Origin: Chinchilla lanigera
Taxonomy: Eukaryota > Chordata > Mammalia > Rodentia > Chinchillidae
Length of the DNA stretch: 64,000 bases
Reading direction: 5' to 3'
NCBI RefSeq assembly: GCF_000276665.1
Contig: NW_004955469.1
Location: forward strand, 9,406,149-9,470,148
Made by a program: the position numbers and the translations under genes. Within the stretch, counting starts at the first letter, position 1. Every line of letters begins with the position of its first letter. The notes below the pieces were generated by a model. The model was given only the letters and a program-made list of their open reading frames with translations, did not search any database and had not been told where the DNA came from. Of this stretch, positions 53,969-64,000 are shown one piece after another.

Positions 53969-55671
53969 ACGACCCTCCCCGGCCGCCCGGCCCCCGGCCC
54001 TCCTCTCCCGGGCGGCTGCGCCGGAGGGCGCAGATGCGGGGTCTCGGCACCCGGCAGAGCCCCTCCTTTCCGGGGTGGAATTAGCCAAGTTGGGAGGTGG
54101 AATTCCATCTCCGCTGTGGGAAGGGGCTGAGAGGAGACGAGTGGTCGAGACAATAATTGTTTTACCGATCTCATACGTGTAGACTGCGTCAGTTTTTAAG
54201 TCTTTTTTTCCATTCATAAGCTGATTCAATTGCGTTCGTTTTCTCATTCATTGTTGCATTTATTCAGCAAAATTTAGTGAGCAGCCCCTGTGTTGTCTGA
54301 CATTGTTAAGCGCTGGAGATACAGCAACTGTTGGTGCTGGGCTTATAGGGAGAATTCGAGAGCAAAGATACATGGCGTCGTCGTCCCCCGCCCCGCCCCC
54401 CGCACTAACTGTGTGGTTTTAGGGAAACTGGTTAACCTGCACCTCAGGTCTCCCACCTGTAAAGCAGAGCGTATGAATGAAACCTCTCAGTGCTGTGGAG
54501 AGGATCAAATGAGACAATTTTGAAAGACCTTTATAAATCCTGCCATACTGTGTGTTTATTACTGGTTTACACCGACCTGTTAGTTCCTTCCTTCATTCAA
54601 TAAGCATATAAAGCCTTAAAATATTTTTTGCTTTGGCTGAGTATAAAATCTGGAGAATTTAGGTATCATCGTTCAGCCAACTGTATGATCTTGAGCAATA
54701 ACTTTTCTGAGTCTGTTTCATTGTCTGTAAAATGGAGGTGTCTATATTGACTTCACAGTATTGAAGTATCTGGTGAGATACTGTAGATGAAAAGTGCACA
54801 GCTCACGGAGTGTGGTGGCACACGTCTGTAATCCCAGCCCTCTGGAGGCTGAGGCAGAAGGATCGATGTGAGTTCGAGGCTGGCCTGGGCTACATAAGCA
54901 AGTTCAAGCCCAGCCTGCATAACATTGAGACCCTGTCTCAAAAAAACCAAATTAGGGAAAAAGAAGAAAAGAAAGGAAAAATGCACATCTCAGTATAAAT
55001 AAAGAATGGCTAACATTGTATTTAGGGCAGATTCATTGCTTCTCATGCTCACTGCAGCATTTCTATTTCTGTGGTGTTTTTTTCTCCTGTGATAGCCAGT
55101 TTAGTGCTTGCACACCTGGGGCACTGAAGCTTCTGTTGCCTTCCCTTCTGAGAAGAGAGGGTAAAATGGGCCAGTGGAGCAGGGAAGGACAGTGTGTGCT
55201 GAGCATGTGATCAAGCCATGCCCCAGATCATCTGACTTCTGCTGACCCCAGGACCCTGATCTCTGGCCTTCTGCGGCATCCTGCTCCCAGAGCACGCTTG
55301 CCCAGGGATTTTTGCTGACCTGGGTGCTGTCCTTCCCTCCCAGGCCCTAGGCTTTCCAGAAGCAAGGGCATTGTACCCTAAGGGCAAGAACAATGAGCCT
55401 CTGGTCTTTCTCCTCAGGGGACAAGCAGATTGGCAAGTTGAAGTGCAGGCAAAGAGGACCAGGTAGTCCCTAGATAGCTGCAGGCAAGGTGACCAGGAAA
55501 GGAGGCTTCAGGAAGAGGTGCAGGGGTGGTGCTCAGAGAGGCCGGTGTTCTTAGGTTAATCATCTCTGTGGCTCAGATAAGGCCCTGCCAGCTGGAAGCA
55601 GAGTCATTGTGACCAGAGGGGTTTGTGTGGCTAAATAGGCAGACAAGACAGCGTGACCACAGCAGGAGACC
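53969..55671. other. FNDC4-GCKR divergent intergenic interval
   Basis: The first 150 bases are the far side of the FNDC4 CpG island. The rest is ordinary AT-richer sequence with one B1 (54806-54950). No exon is supported. The 200-300 bases before 55672 should hold the liver promoter of GCKR, but no motif strong enough to name was seen. Confidence 0.5.
54806..54950 (+). repeat. B1 SINE
   Basis: GAGTGTGGTGGCACACGTCTG to GACCCTGTCTC. Confidence 0.85.
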
Positions 55672-56899
55672 ATGCCAAGCACAAAAACGGTTTCATCATG
55701 TGATTGAGACCCCGGAGCCTGGCAAGTGGGAGGTGAGATCCCTCTCGATTTTGGTCTTCTGCACGGATTCCTAGAACTGTTTTTTACCTGCACTTCCCTC
55801 CTCCCTGGGTTTCTGTTCATGCCATCCACCTCCTTTCCGCCTTCCCTCCAGTCTTCCTTCCCTAATAGCCCAGAGCACCAAGTGCAGGCTAAGTGCCTGG
55901 TGTGGTGTGTGTGCGTGTATGCGTGTGTGTACAAGAGAGTCCAAACGCTGTGCCTGCTCCTCCCACCCCCAGTTCAGCATACACAAATGAGCCTTTGGCT
56001 TCTTGTCCCTTTTTTTGTCCCCCCTTTTCTCTAGTTGTCTGGGTATGAGGCAGCTGTGCCAATCACAGAGAAGTCAAATCCACTGACCCAGGATTTGGAC
56101 AAAGCAAACGCTGAGAAAATTGTTCAGTTACTAGGACAGTGCGATGCTGAGATCTTCCAGGAGGAGGGGCAAGCCATGCCTGCGTACCAGGTAACCCAGA
56201 CCCATCCCTTGGAAACAGCAAAGAAAGATGCCTTCCCCACCTCCATTTCAACCTCTGCCCTCCCAGACCATTTCCCCTGATTTGGAAATCCTGAGAGCCC
56301 TTTCTCCTCCCCTTCCAATTTACCACCCTCCTTGTCGTCGTTTCTGATTCCTGTCTGTTCCCTACAGCAACTGTACAACGAATCAGTTCTGACCACCATG
56401 GTGCAAGTGGCTGGGAAAGTGCAGGAAGTGCTGAAGGTACTAAGCTCCCACTTGCCCTCTGCCTAAATTCCTATTTCCTGCTTCTTTCTCTTCTTTGGTC
56501 ACCATTTTTCACTTTTGTAGATCTAAGTTCACCACTCTCCCCATCCTTCTTTTTAGATCCTTACTGTCATCTCTTTTTTTTTGGCACCAGAAATCAAACT
56601 CATGACCTCGCACTTGCCAGGTCATCTTTTTAATCTGTAATAATTATAATATTAGCTGGACAATACTTTAGAATTGACTTCCACAGTATTCAAACCTGTA
56701 AAGTTGCTGTCATTGTCCCTGATTTTTTTTTTCCACACAAGAAATCAAAGACTGGCTGGGTGTGGTGGCGCACACCTGTAATCCTAGCCTTTGGGAGGCT
56801 GAGGCAGGAGGATTGTTGCGAGTTTGAGACCAGCCTGCACTACAAAGTGAGCTCAAGGCCAGCCTGAACCGCATAGCGAGACCCTGTCTCAAAAAGACC

Positions 56900-56930
<31 letters not shown>

Positions 56931-59900
56931 AAGATTGAGGAAAATTACAGTTGCTTGCTGAAATGCACCCAACTAATAATTGTTGGGTAGAGCTACTTTT
57001 ATTTTTAAATTTTTATTTAGATGACAAAGTTGCTGTCAGTTCCTTCCAGAATAAGTAAGCGATGGATAAGCAGTTAAACAGCAAGGGGAGTCAAACTCCT
57101 GTGTCTGTCTCTAGTCCAGTGTTCTTTTCACTGCATCACAGGGTCTATGTTGTATTCAGCTTTGCAATAAGACGAAGGATAAAGGAGGCCTTTAAGTTCT
57201 GTCCCACTACTAACAAAGAAAAGGACATACGTCCCTTGGCCTGAGCTGGGCCACGGTGACCTAGGCAACTTCCCTTCTTCAGGAGCCAGATGGGGGGCTG
57301 GTGGTCCTGAGTGGAGGGGGGACCTCTGGTCGGATGGCATTCCTCATGTCGGTGAGTACCCTGATCCCATCTTCCTTGATCCCCTTCTGGGATCATAGTT
57401 AAGTTTCTAGGTGGGCCCCCCGTTAGACCTGGGCTCCATACCTCATTCTCTTTCTCTTCCCACTGCAGAGTCCCACTTCTTCTGAGCCCACTGGGACCCC
57501 ACCAGGCTACTGCTAATGTCCCTACATCCCATGCATCCCTAATGAATCATCTCCAGTAGCATCTTCGTAACAGATTCCAAGTAGGACTAGGTTAAACCTA
57601 AGAGAATCATTCTGTAGCTTCTTTCTGCTAGGAGTTGAAAAATCCAAGTTAATTGTTTCTTCACTTTCATTCTCTTTACCTCCTTTCCCCCTTGACACAG
57701 GTCTCCTTTAACCAGCTAATGAAAGGTCTAGGACAAAAACCTCTTTATACCTACCTCATTGCAGGAGGTGACAGGTAAGTCACCTTGACCTGTGAATGTT
57801 TGGTTTGGCCTGAATATGTGTTTTTCAGAAACTGAATTAGAATGACTTTAGACAAATATTTTGTCCAAAATGCCTCAGTACCCTTACATTTGACCCACTC
57901 CACTGGCCCTTGTAGGTATGTGAGCTTTTCAGTCTGTGGAGGATCTATCATAGTGCCCAACGTAGCAGTGGGGCTCATTCAGTGATAGTTTTCCTCCATC
58001 CCCTTCCCTCTGTGTGGCCTTCCCTAAGAAACCATAGGCTTCTGCTTCCCAGTTAATGTCCTTGACATTGAACCTGCCTTCTTAGGTCTGTGGTGGCCTC
58101 GGGGGAGGGGACAGAAGACAGTGCCCTGCACGGGATAGAGGAACTGAAGAAGGTTTGTGCTTTCCACTAAAATTCAACCACAGACCTCTGTTTATTCCTT
58201 CTCATGGGGACATAAAAGCCCCCAGCACTTAACCAAACCTTGTCCCCTGCCCTGGTCCTGGCCCTCGATATCTTCCCTCGATAGGTTTGTATCCTGGCAT
58301 CTTCCCTACTGTACTGTTTGTCCATCCTCCTCTCCTAGCTGGCTGCTGGGAAGAAGAGGGTGATCGTCACTGGCATCTCGGCGGGACTCTCTGTAAGCGT
58401 GAAGATAGGCTGAGTGGATCAACTTTATAGAGAGGAAGGGGACGGGAAAGCACTAGCACGGAAGGTAGATTGATGAGCTGTGTGCTAGAAAATAGAACAC
58501 TTGCACAGGGAATTTTCATTTTGGCTCATTTGGATCCAGTTGTGCAAATGTGAAAATAGGGAGAAGGGATCCTTTCTCATAATAACTGTGTAGCAATCCA
58601 ACAACAACCAAGATAGACTAATCCAGGGCCAGCAAACTACACTGGCAGCCAATCTAGCCAGCTGCTTGTTTTTGTAAATAAAGTTTTATTGACATGGAGC
58701 CATTTGTGTTTACATACATGGTCTATGGCCTCTTTTGTGCCACAACTCTGGGAGTGATAGTTGGACAGAGATCAGACAGCCCACAAAACCTAAAGTTCCT
58801 TTCAAGATAGTAATATGTAATACAACAACCATTGTTAATTTCCTATCACCTTATTTTGAAATTCTGTATCATTTTTATATTGTTTTATGTCTTTGTTTTT
58901 GTATTTTGTTTTCATTCTTTTCTCTTTAAAATAAAAAAAAAAATGCTGAGCGTGATGGTGCATGCCTGTAAACCCAGCATTTGGGAGGCTGAAGCAGGAG
59001 GATTGTTGAGAATTAGAGACCAACCTGGACTACAAAGTGAGCTCAAGTCCAGCCTGAACTGCATAACAAGACCCTGTGTCAAAAAGACAAATAAATAAAT
59101 ATATAAATAAAATAAAATAAAATAAAAATAAACCTAAAGTTCCCTGGCCCTTAACAGAACAAACTGTCCCCCAGACTAGCCCTTTGCTACTCAGCTGTGG
59201 TCCCTGGACCAGCAGCATCAGCATCATGTGGGATTTGTTAGAAAATCCAGGATCCCAGACCCCACCCCAAGTCCACTGAATCTGAATCTGAATTTTAACA
59301 AGATTCCCAGGTGGTTTTGAGCAGCATTAGGCTTGGTGACCCTCAGTTTCTTGTCAACCCTGCAAGTCTCAGATTCTAACAACCCAATGAGCAGAAACCC
59401 AAATCCTAGCTTGAGAAGTAGGAGACACACAGGAGAGCAGCATACTGAACAATTTAGTTCAGTAATTTCTAAACTTTATTGTGTAGGAGATTACTTTAAG
59501 GAGCTTAATAAAAATGTAGCTCCCTTGGGGTACTTGTTAAAAATGTGCTCCTGCTTTAACTTCTGATCCAGTGGGTCTTTACTGGGCCTGGGAATTTCTG
59601 ATAAGTATTCTGGGGGATTCTGATGCCCATGGGCATTGGGCAACACTCACAGTAGCTCCTTTGTCATGTCCTCCCCTCTCATTGCATCAGGAACCCTTTG
59701 TGGTAGGCCAGATGGACTACTGCATGGACAACACAGCTGTCTTCTTGCCGGTCCTAGTTGGCTTCAATCCTGTGAACATGGCCAGGTGAGTCTTCTGCAG
59801 GGACTGGTCACCCACAGGGCTGGGGACACATCAGACAGTACAATCACAAAAGAGGACAGATGGATAAGACCCCTAAGTTTAAGAGGTATTTTTGTTTGGC

Positions 59901-62680
59901 TGGTTGATTTATTCTTTTCTTGTTCCAGAAAGCATTGAAGGCTACATAAAATGCAAGCTAACATACATTCAGAAAAGGGACTGAAGAGGCGTGGAAAAGA
60001 AGGGATAGATGAAAAAAATCAGGGTCAGGAACATGTACACCACAGAAATCTGTGCTTTTATCTGGAGCAAGCCCCAAACATCTTTTCAAGGTAGTAGCAG
60101 TGGTGCTAAGTGACCACCTACTCCTCTTTGTCCACCTCCCTTATTTTCATGCCCACTCTCCTCATCATTTCTGGTACCTCTTCATTTCCTTTTGGCTATT
60201 GAAATCTACCCCTATTCCTTCCCTGTGCTACCAAGCCTCCTCCCTTTTATTCTCTGTCTAAATTCCCACTATGTCTGATCTCAGAGAAAGTCAACATATG
60301 TCTTAGTTATTTTCCTTGTTACTGAGACAAAATACCTGACACCCCGAGTTAAAAGAGGGGAGGTTTCTTTAGCTCACAGTTTGTGGAGGTTTCAGTTCGT
60401 AATCAGCTGGCTCCAAGGCAGGGTAGCATGGCGAACAGGAATTGCAAAGGAGAGACAGTTTATGGTGGGCAGAAGGTAGCAAAGCAACCAAGCAAGGGAT
60501 GACCATAGCTCTTTCTCTCCCTTGTGTTTTATCCAGGCTACTTAGGGTGGTAGCACTCACACCCTTAATCCTAGTGCCATTGATCCTAGCATTGCACCAT
60601 GGATCAGTCCCAGTGTCACACACTCTAGATCCAGCCACCTCTGGATCCAGCACCACATACGACTGCATGAGGCTCGGGGAGACATCTAGACACAAGCCAA
60701 AACAGTATATTAGACCAATAGTGTTCAGCTGTAGTTATGTGTGTGAGCTGCTGGGGAACTGTTAAAAAATAAGATGAAGGAAGAAAGCCAGGTGTGGTGG
60801 CACGCACTTATGATCCCAGCACTCTAGGAGGCTGAGGCAGGAAGATCATAAATTTGTGCCCAGCTTGGGTAATTTAGCTACTTAGTGAGACTCTGTCTTA
60901 CAATAAAAAGTAAAAAGGGCTGGGGGTGTATCTCAGTTCAAAGGCCCTGAATTTAACTGGAGGGGGAAAAAAAGGAAGAAAAAAGAAAATAAAAGAAAGA
61001 TAGATTGGTTCTTAGCCCCTGTGTTAGAGGCCTGAGTTTGTTGCTTTGGGGTAAGAATCTGAAATATCCATTTTTAAAAATCATCCTTGGAAATTCTGAT
61101 GTGCAGCCAGCTTTGGGGGACTCTGCTGGATAAACCACTGGATGGGCCACTCGATGACTGTCACCAAAGGAACTACAGCAAAGGCTTTAGGATTATGTTA
61201 GAGCTGCTTTGTATATTTACTTAGACTTGGTCTCAGGAAGCAGATGAGCTGGGTTCTTTCTGAGGTGCTCTCCTTAGTTCCAGATTCTAGGCTTATAGTA
61301 TAATTCACATGAAGGTGTAAATGAGTCTGAGACATTCCGAACCCTGATCATTTTGCATGAGGGACTCTCCTTCACCAAAAATATATTTGCTGCAGTGGAT
61401 GCTAATTTCAGGCCCCGTGACTAAGTGAAATGAAGAATTTCAAACAATGTAGGCGTGGAGATCTTCCAGTTGTTCCTTAAATCAGTGGCTCCCAAACTTG
61501 GCTGATCTTCAGAATCATCAGGGAATCTTTTAAAGATACAGAGTTTGGGGTTTCCTTCCAGAACTACTGAATCTAAGTCCCAGGGTGGCTGGGCTGTCCA
61601 CAATGGGTCGTTATTAAAACCATGACAGCAACAGAACTTCCCAGATGATTTTGACATCCAGCCAAGCCTGAGAAGTTTTATTTGAAATATGGACACTGTC
61701 TCCTCTCTCTGTTTCAGTCTCTTCTAACCTAGGTCTCTAGAAAGTTTTAGGAATAGTTTGAAGGCAAGTGTGGTGGCACACACCTGGAATCCCAGCACTT
61801 GGGAAGCTAAGGAAGGAGGATTGTCATAAGTTCAAGGCCAACCTGGGCTAAATAGGGAGTTCAAAGCCAGCCTGGACTATATATTGGGACCCTGTCTCAA
61901 AAAAATAAAAAACAAACAAACAAACAGAAATAGTTTGAGAACAATGACAGGAGACATTACACAATGGGTATGAAATTCATGAAAACTTATCTGCCTTAGA
62001 AGTGATACAGAACATATATATATATATTTATTTATGTCTAGGTATATACACAAATTATTACCAGCAATAGGAAAGTTCTTCATTCTTTGAGACTTGATGA
62101 TTTGTAGCTAAGGAAGTAATGAGCCTGTGGTTCTCTTGAATTATTAACATATTGCTTTGTTCCTGATTAATTCACTCAAACAGTTTCCCAATCACAGATG
62201 CACCGCCTCTTACCTTGCAGCTCAGTTCCCTCACTAGGGACTGTTTTTCTCTCCCCTGGGGCTCCACAGAGGGCGAGGTGGGTGTGGCCAGGGCAGTTGG
62301 TCCCGTGCTAGGACCAGGACACAAGTAGGTTCTGGTCTCCAAACTCTGATTCTGGTCTCAGTCTGGAACTTTAAACTTCTCTGGGCTTCCTTTATTAACC
62401 CTATTCTTGGGGTTCAGGGACACATTGCCCCAGAGCTCCAAAGCACATCTCTCTGTGACATTGTTGACCCTGCTCACAGTCCCAGTGCGGTCCTTGAACC
62501 TGACTCCCAGCTGAGGGCCTGCCTTCAGATCCACAGAGACAACCCTTCCCTGTTTGTATCTCTCTGGACCCTAGAAATGGCCCCATTGAAGACTGGAGTT
62601 CAACCTTCTGGCAAGTAGCAGAGAGGATGCAGAAAATGCAAGAGAAACAGGAAGCTTTTGTGCTTAATCCTGCAGTCAGG
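55672..62680 (+). CDS. GCKR: Glucokinase regulatory protein, exons 1-9 (partial; exon 1 frameshifted as written)
   Basis: Exons: 55672-55732, 56035-56190, 56368-56436, 57283-57351, 57701-57774, 58086-58152, 58339-58392, 59691-59785, 62575-62680; exon 10 onward lies beyond 64000. Exons 2-9 join in one open frame and encode the N-terminus and first SIS domain, including the sugar-phosphate loop LSGGGTSGRMAF (about 104-115). The protein binds glucokinase in hepatocytes, holds it in the nucleus when bound by fructose 6-phosphate, and releases it with fructose 1-phosphate. Exon 1 reads ATGCCAAGCACAAAAACGG, one A more than needed for the family frame, so translation stops at TGA 55705-55707. Without that A, exon 1 would encode the expected 20 residues ending GKWE. 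This could be a sequence error, an allele or true gene loss. Confidence 0.9.
56573..56625 (-). repeat. ID SINE fragment, antisense
   Basis: Poly(T), GGCACCAGAAATCAAACTC and ACTTGCCAGG only. GCKR intron 3. Confidence 0.65.
56755..56930 (+). repeat. B1 SINE with long poly(A)
   Basis: GGCTGGGTGTGGTGGCGCACAC to GACCCTGTCTC. The AAGAAATCAAAGA(C/T)TG motif before (56740) and AAATCAAAGATTG after (56926) look like a target duplication. Confidence 0.88.
58612..58805. mobile_element. MER-class DNA transposon relic
   Basis: TGTAAATAAAGTTTTATTG, followed by GGTCTATGGCCTCTTTTGTGCC and GACAGAGATCAGACAGCCC, is the diagnostic order of an old mammalian hAT element. It lies in GCKR intron 7. Confidence 0.5.
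58943..59130 (+). repeat. B1 SINE
   Basis: GCTGAGCGTGATGGTGCATGC to GACCCTGTGTC plus (AAATA) tail; the flank CCTAAAGTTCC recurs at 58790 and 59133. Confidence 0.85.
59195..59330. mobile_element. MER5-like relic
   Basis: GTGGTCCCTGGACCAGCAGC, ATCATGTGGGATTTGTTAGAAA and a later CACTGAATCTGAATCTG follow the MER5 order. GCKR intron 7. Confidence 0.45.
59455..59640. mobile_element. MER5-like relic (second)
   Basis: TACTTGTTAAAAATGTG, TTCTGATCCAGTGGGTCT and GGGGGATTCTGATGC resemble the MER5 pattern. GCKR intron 7, next to the copy at 59195. Confidence 0.4.
60295..60735 (+). repeat. Unassigned interspersed repeat (old LTR- or L1-tail-like)
   Basis: The sequence begins with TACTGAGACAAAATACCTGAC and a GGAGGTTTCTTTAGCTCAC segment seen in a widespread rodent repeat family. 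I cannot name it. A short related stretch occurs at 35957-35985. Confidence 0.3.
60788..60960 (+). repeat. B1-ID dimeric SINE
   Basis: B1 monomer, then ID from 60917. Confidence 0.75.
61480..61690. mobile_element. MER-class hAT relic
   Basis: CAGTGGCTCCCAAACTTGGC, AATCATCAGGGAATCTTTT and TACTGAATCTAAGTCCCAG follow the order of old hAT non-autonomous elements. GCKR intron 8. Confidence 0.4.
61758..61925 (+). repeat. B1 SINE
   Basis: GGCAAGTGTGGTGGCACACAC to GACCCTGTCTC; flanks GGAATAGTTTGA and AGAAATAGTTTGAG form a target duplication. Confidence 0.85.
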
Positions 62681-63026
62681 GTAGGATTGCTTGCTCCTCT
62701 CCCTAACCTGGCCCAAGCATCTGGAATTGCTTGGCACTTGCTTAGATCCTCTGATTTAAGTTCTGTTTATCAAGTAAACTCCTGAGGCAATTTGTGTCAA
62801 CTAACAGGTTTTAAATGAAACCCTATTTTCTCACTTACTTTTCACCTTAAGGTATTTCATCTTCATTCCGACTCTGTCTCTCCAATCAGTAGTCATTAAA
62901 TGCTTCAATGATCTAGGGCAGTCTCTGTTTAAAGGACCTTTTCCCCATTAGTTTACAGACAGCCTTAACTAACCATTGTTATGGCTCATTTGGTGTCTTT
63001 TACATGCAGTATTTGAATTTTAAATA

Positions 63027-63172
63027 TGGGCTGTGGGAGGCTGAGGCAAGAGGATCACAGGCTCAAGCCCACCTTGACTTAGAGAGACATTGTCTCAGAA
63101 TAAAAAATTAAAAAGGGCTGGAGATGTAGCTCAGTGTAAAAGCCTTGTGTTCAATCCCCAGTATTGGGGGGA
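63027..63172 (+). repeat. B1-ID dimeric SINE, 5' truncated
   Basis: Starts GGGAGGCTGAGGCAAGAGG; ID unit from 63114. Confidence 0.75.
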
Positions 63173-63377
63173 AAAGGATGTAGTTTTGTTGTCCTGCCTT
63201 TGTACACCCTCTCCTCAATGGGGCAGGCCTTTGCCTTCAAGGCTCCCACTCCTGTTTGTCTCTGGGTGGTGGGTGCGTGTTGCTGGTGTTGCTCGTGTCC
63301 TCTGCCCTTACATCGACCTTAGCTGAAGCCCCGCTCTCCTCCTCTGCCAATGGCAGGCTCATTTGCTTGTTTGTTTT

Positions 63378-63548
63378 TGTCTTTTTGAGACAGGGTCTCA
63401 CTGGCCTTGAGCCTCTCAAGCCTCTCATGCAGTTCAGGCTGGCCTTGAGCTCACTTTGTAGCCTAGGCTGGCCCTGAATTTGCAAAGATCCTCCTGCCTC
63501 AGCCTCCTGAATGCAGGGATTACAGGTGTGCACCCCCACGCCCGGCTT
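63378..63548 (-). repeat. B1 SINE, antisense, with internal rearrangement
   Basis: GAGACAGGGTCTCACTGGCC, an extra CCTTGAGCCTCTCAAGCC-like segment, then TGCAGTTCAGGCTGGCC to CACCCCCACGCCCGGC. Confidence 0.8.
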
Positions 63549-64000
63549 GGCTTGGCGGGCTCATTTGTGATACACTCCTTGACCTCCCTTGTGTGAGATA
63601 GGAAGGCAACATTTCCTGCTCCACATGTGCTCATCTCTCTTCTCTGTAGCAACTGGCTCTGTCTTCTTTTCTTGGTCAGTGCTTTCCTCTTTCTTTCTGC
63701 TGTCATCTTTGGTACACCACATTGTGAATCTGTGCCATTGCACTGGGTGCTTCATGGGTCTGTCAAAGTGCTTGAAATATAGTATCTGGGTGGACAAGCT
63801 ACTACAAAATATTGTTCTGGGGAGAGTGAGTAAATGGGTCTTAGAGAGAAAAAGCACTCTGAAAAACCCTTAATCCAGCTGACAGGAGACTCAAGCCCTC
63901 TGACTTCCTCCCAGAGAGGCCTGAATGCACCAAAGGGGTCACCAGAGGTGTCCTTTTCCTACTCTCTTCTCCCCTCAGTTAGGACCACCCCAGTGCTCCT

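Noticed and set aside
53218..54247. Long open frames on both strands across 53.2-54.2 kb
   Set aside because: Created by the N gap and GC-rich flanks; not real coding sequence.
63960..64000. GCKR exon 10 starting at about 63980
   Set aside because: CCCCTCAG resembles an acceptor, but the following bases do not encode the expected continuation after exon 9, so exon 10 is taken to lie outside the window.

Overview
This is a mammalian nuclear genome window. It contains spliced genes with GT-AG introns, AATAAA-type poly(A) signals and many short interspersed repeats. The repeats are 7SL-derived B1 elements carrying the internal duplication, tRNA-derived ID elements and B1-ID dimers, plus L1, LTR and hAT relics. 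That mix indicates a rodent. The ID subfamily ending in a GGTACCGG-like motif is not one I can tie to a species; I lean towards a non-muroid rodent, which is inference.

The gene order is the conserved block of human 2p23: NRBP1 (+), KRTCAP3 (+), IFT172 (-), FNDC4 (-), GCKR (+). I rebuilt every coding exon from splice sites and reading phase. NRBP1 has 17 coding exons and 535 codons (2239-9968), and its 5' UTR exon is at the left edge. KRTCAP3 has 6 coding exons and 240 codons (10668-11957). IFT172 has 48 coding exons and 1,749 codons (48738 down to 12511). FNDC4 has 6 coding exons and 218 codons (53245 down to 51388), with its promoter and first exon interrupted by a 395-base run of N. GCKR exons 1-9 lie at 55672-62680 and the gene runs off the right edge.

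By region: 1-12.4 kb is compact and holds NRBP1 and KRTCAP3, with a GC-box repeat promoter squeezed between them. KRTCAP3 and IFT172 end tail to tail about 100 bases apart. 12.5-48.7 kb is IFT172, whose introns are loaded with SINEs. 48.7-49.1 kb is the IFT172 promoter, with an X-box-like RFX site. 49.1-50.8 kb has no gene that I can support. 50.8-54.1 kb is FNDC4. 54.1-64 kb is the GCKR upstream region and its 5' half.

The genes are neighbours, not a pathway: a pseudokinase adaptor, a four-pass membrane protein, a ciliary transport subunit, a secreted or shed FNIII factor and the liver glucokinase regulator.

Two observations stand out. First, a perfect 79-bp inverted copy of IFT172 exon 6 and its acceptor lies inside an L1 relic in intron 1 of the same gene. 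Second, one extra A in GCKR exon 1 shifts the frame and stops translation at codon 12, although exons 2-9 remain open.
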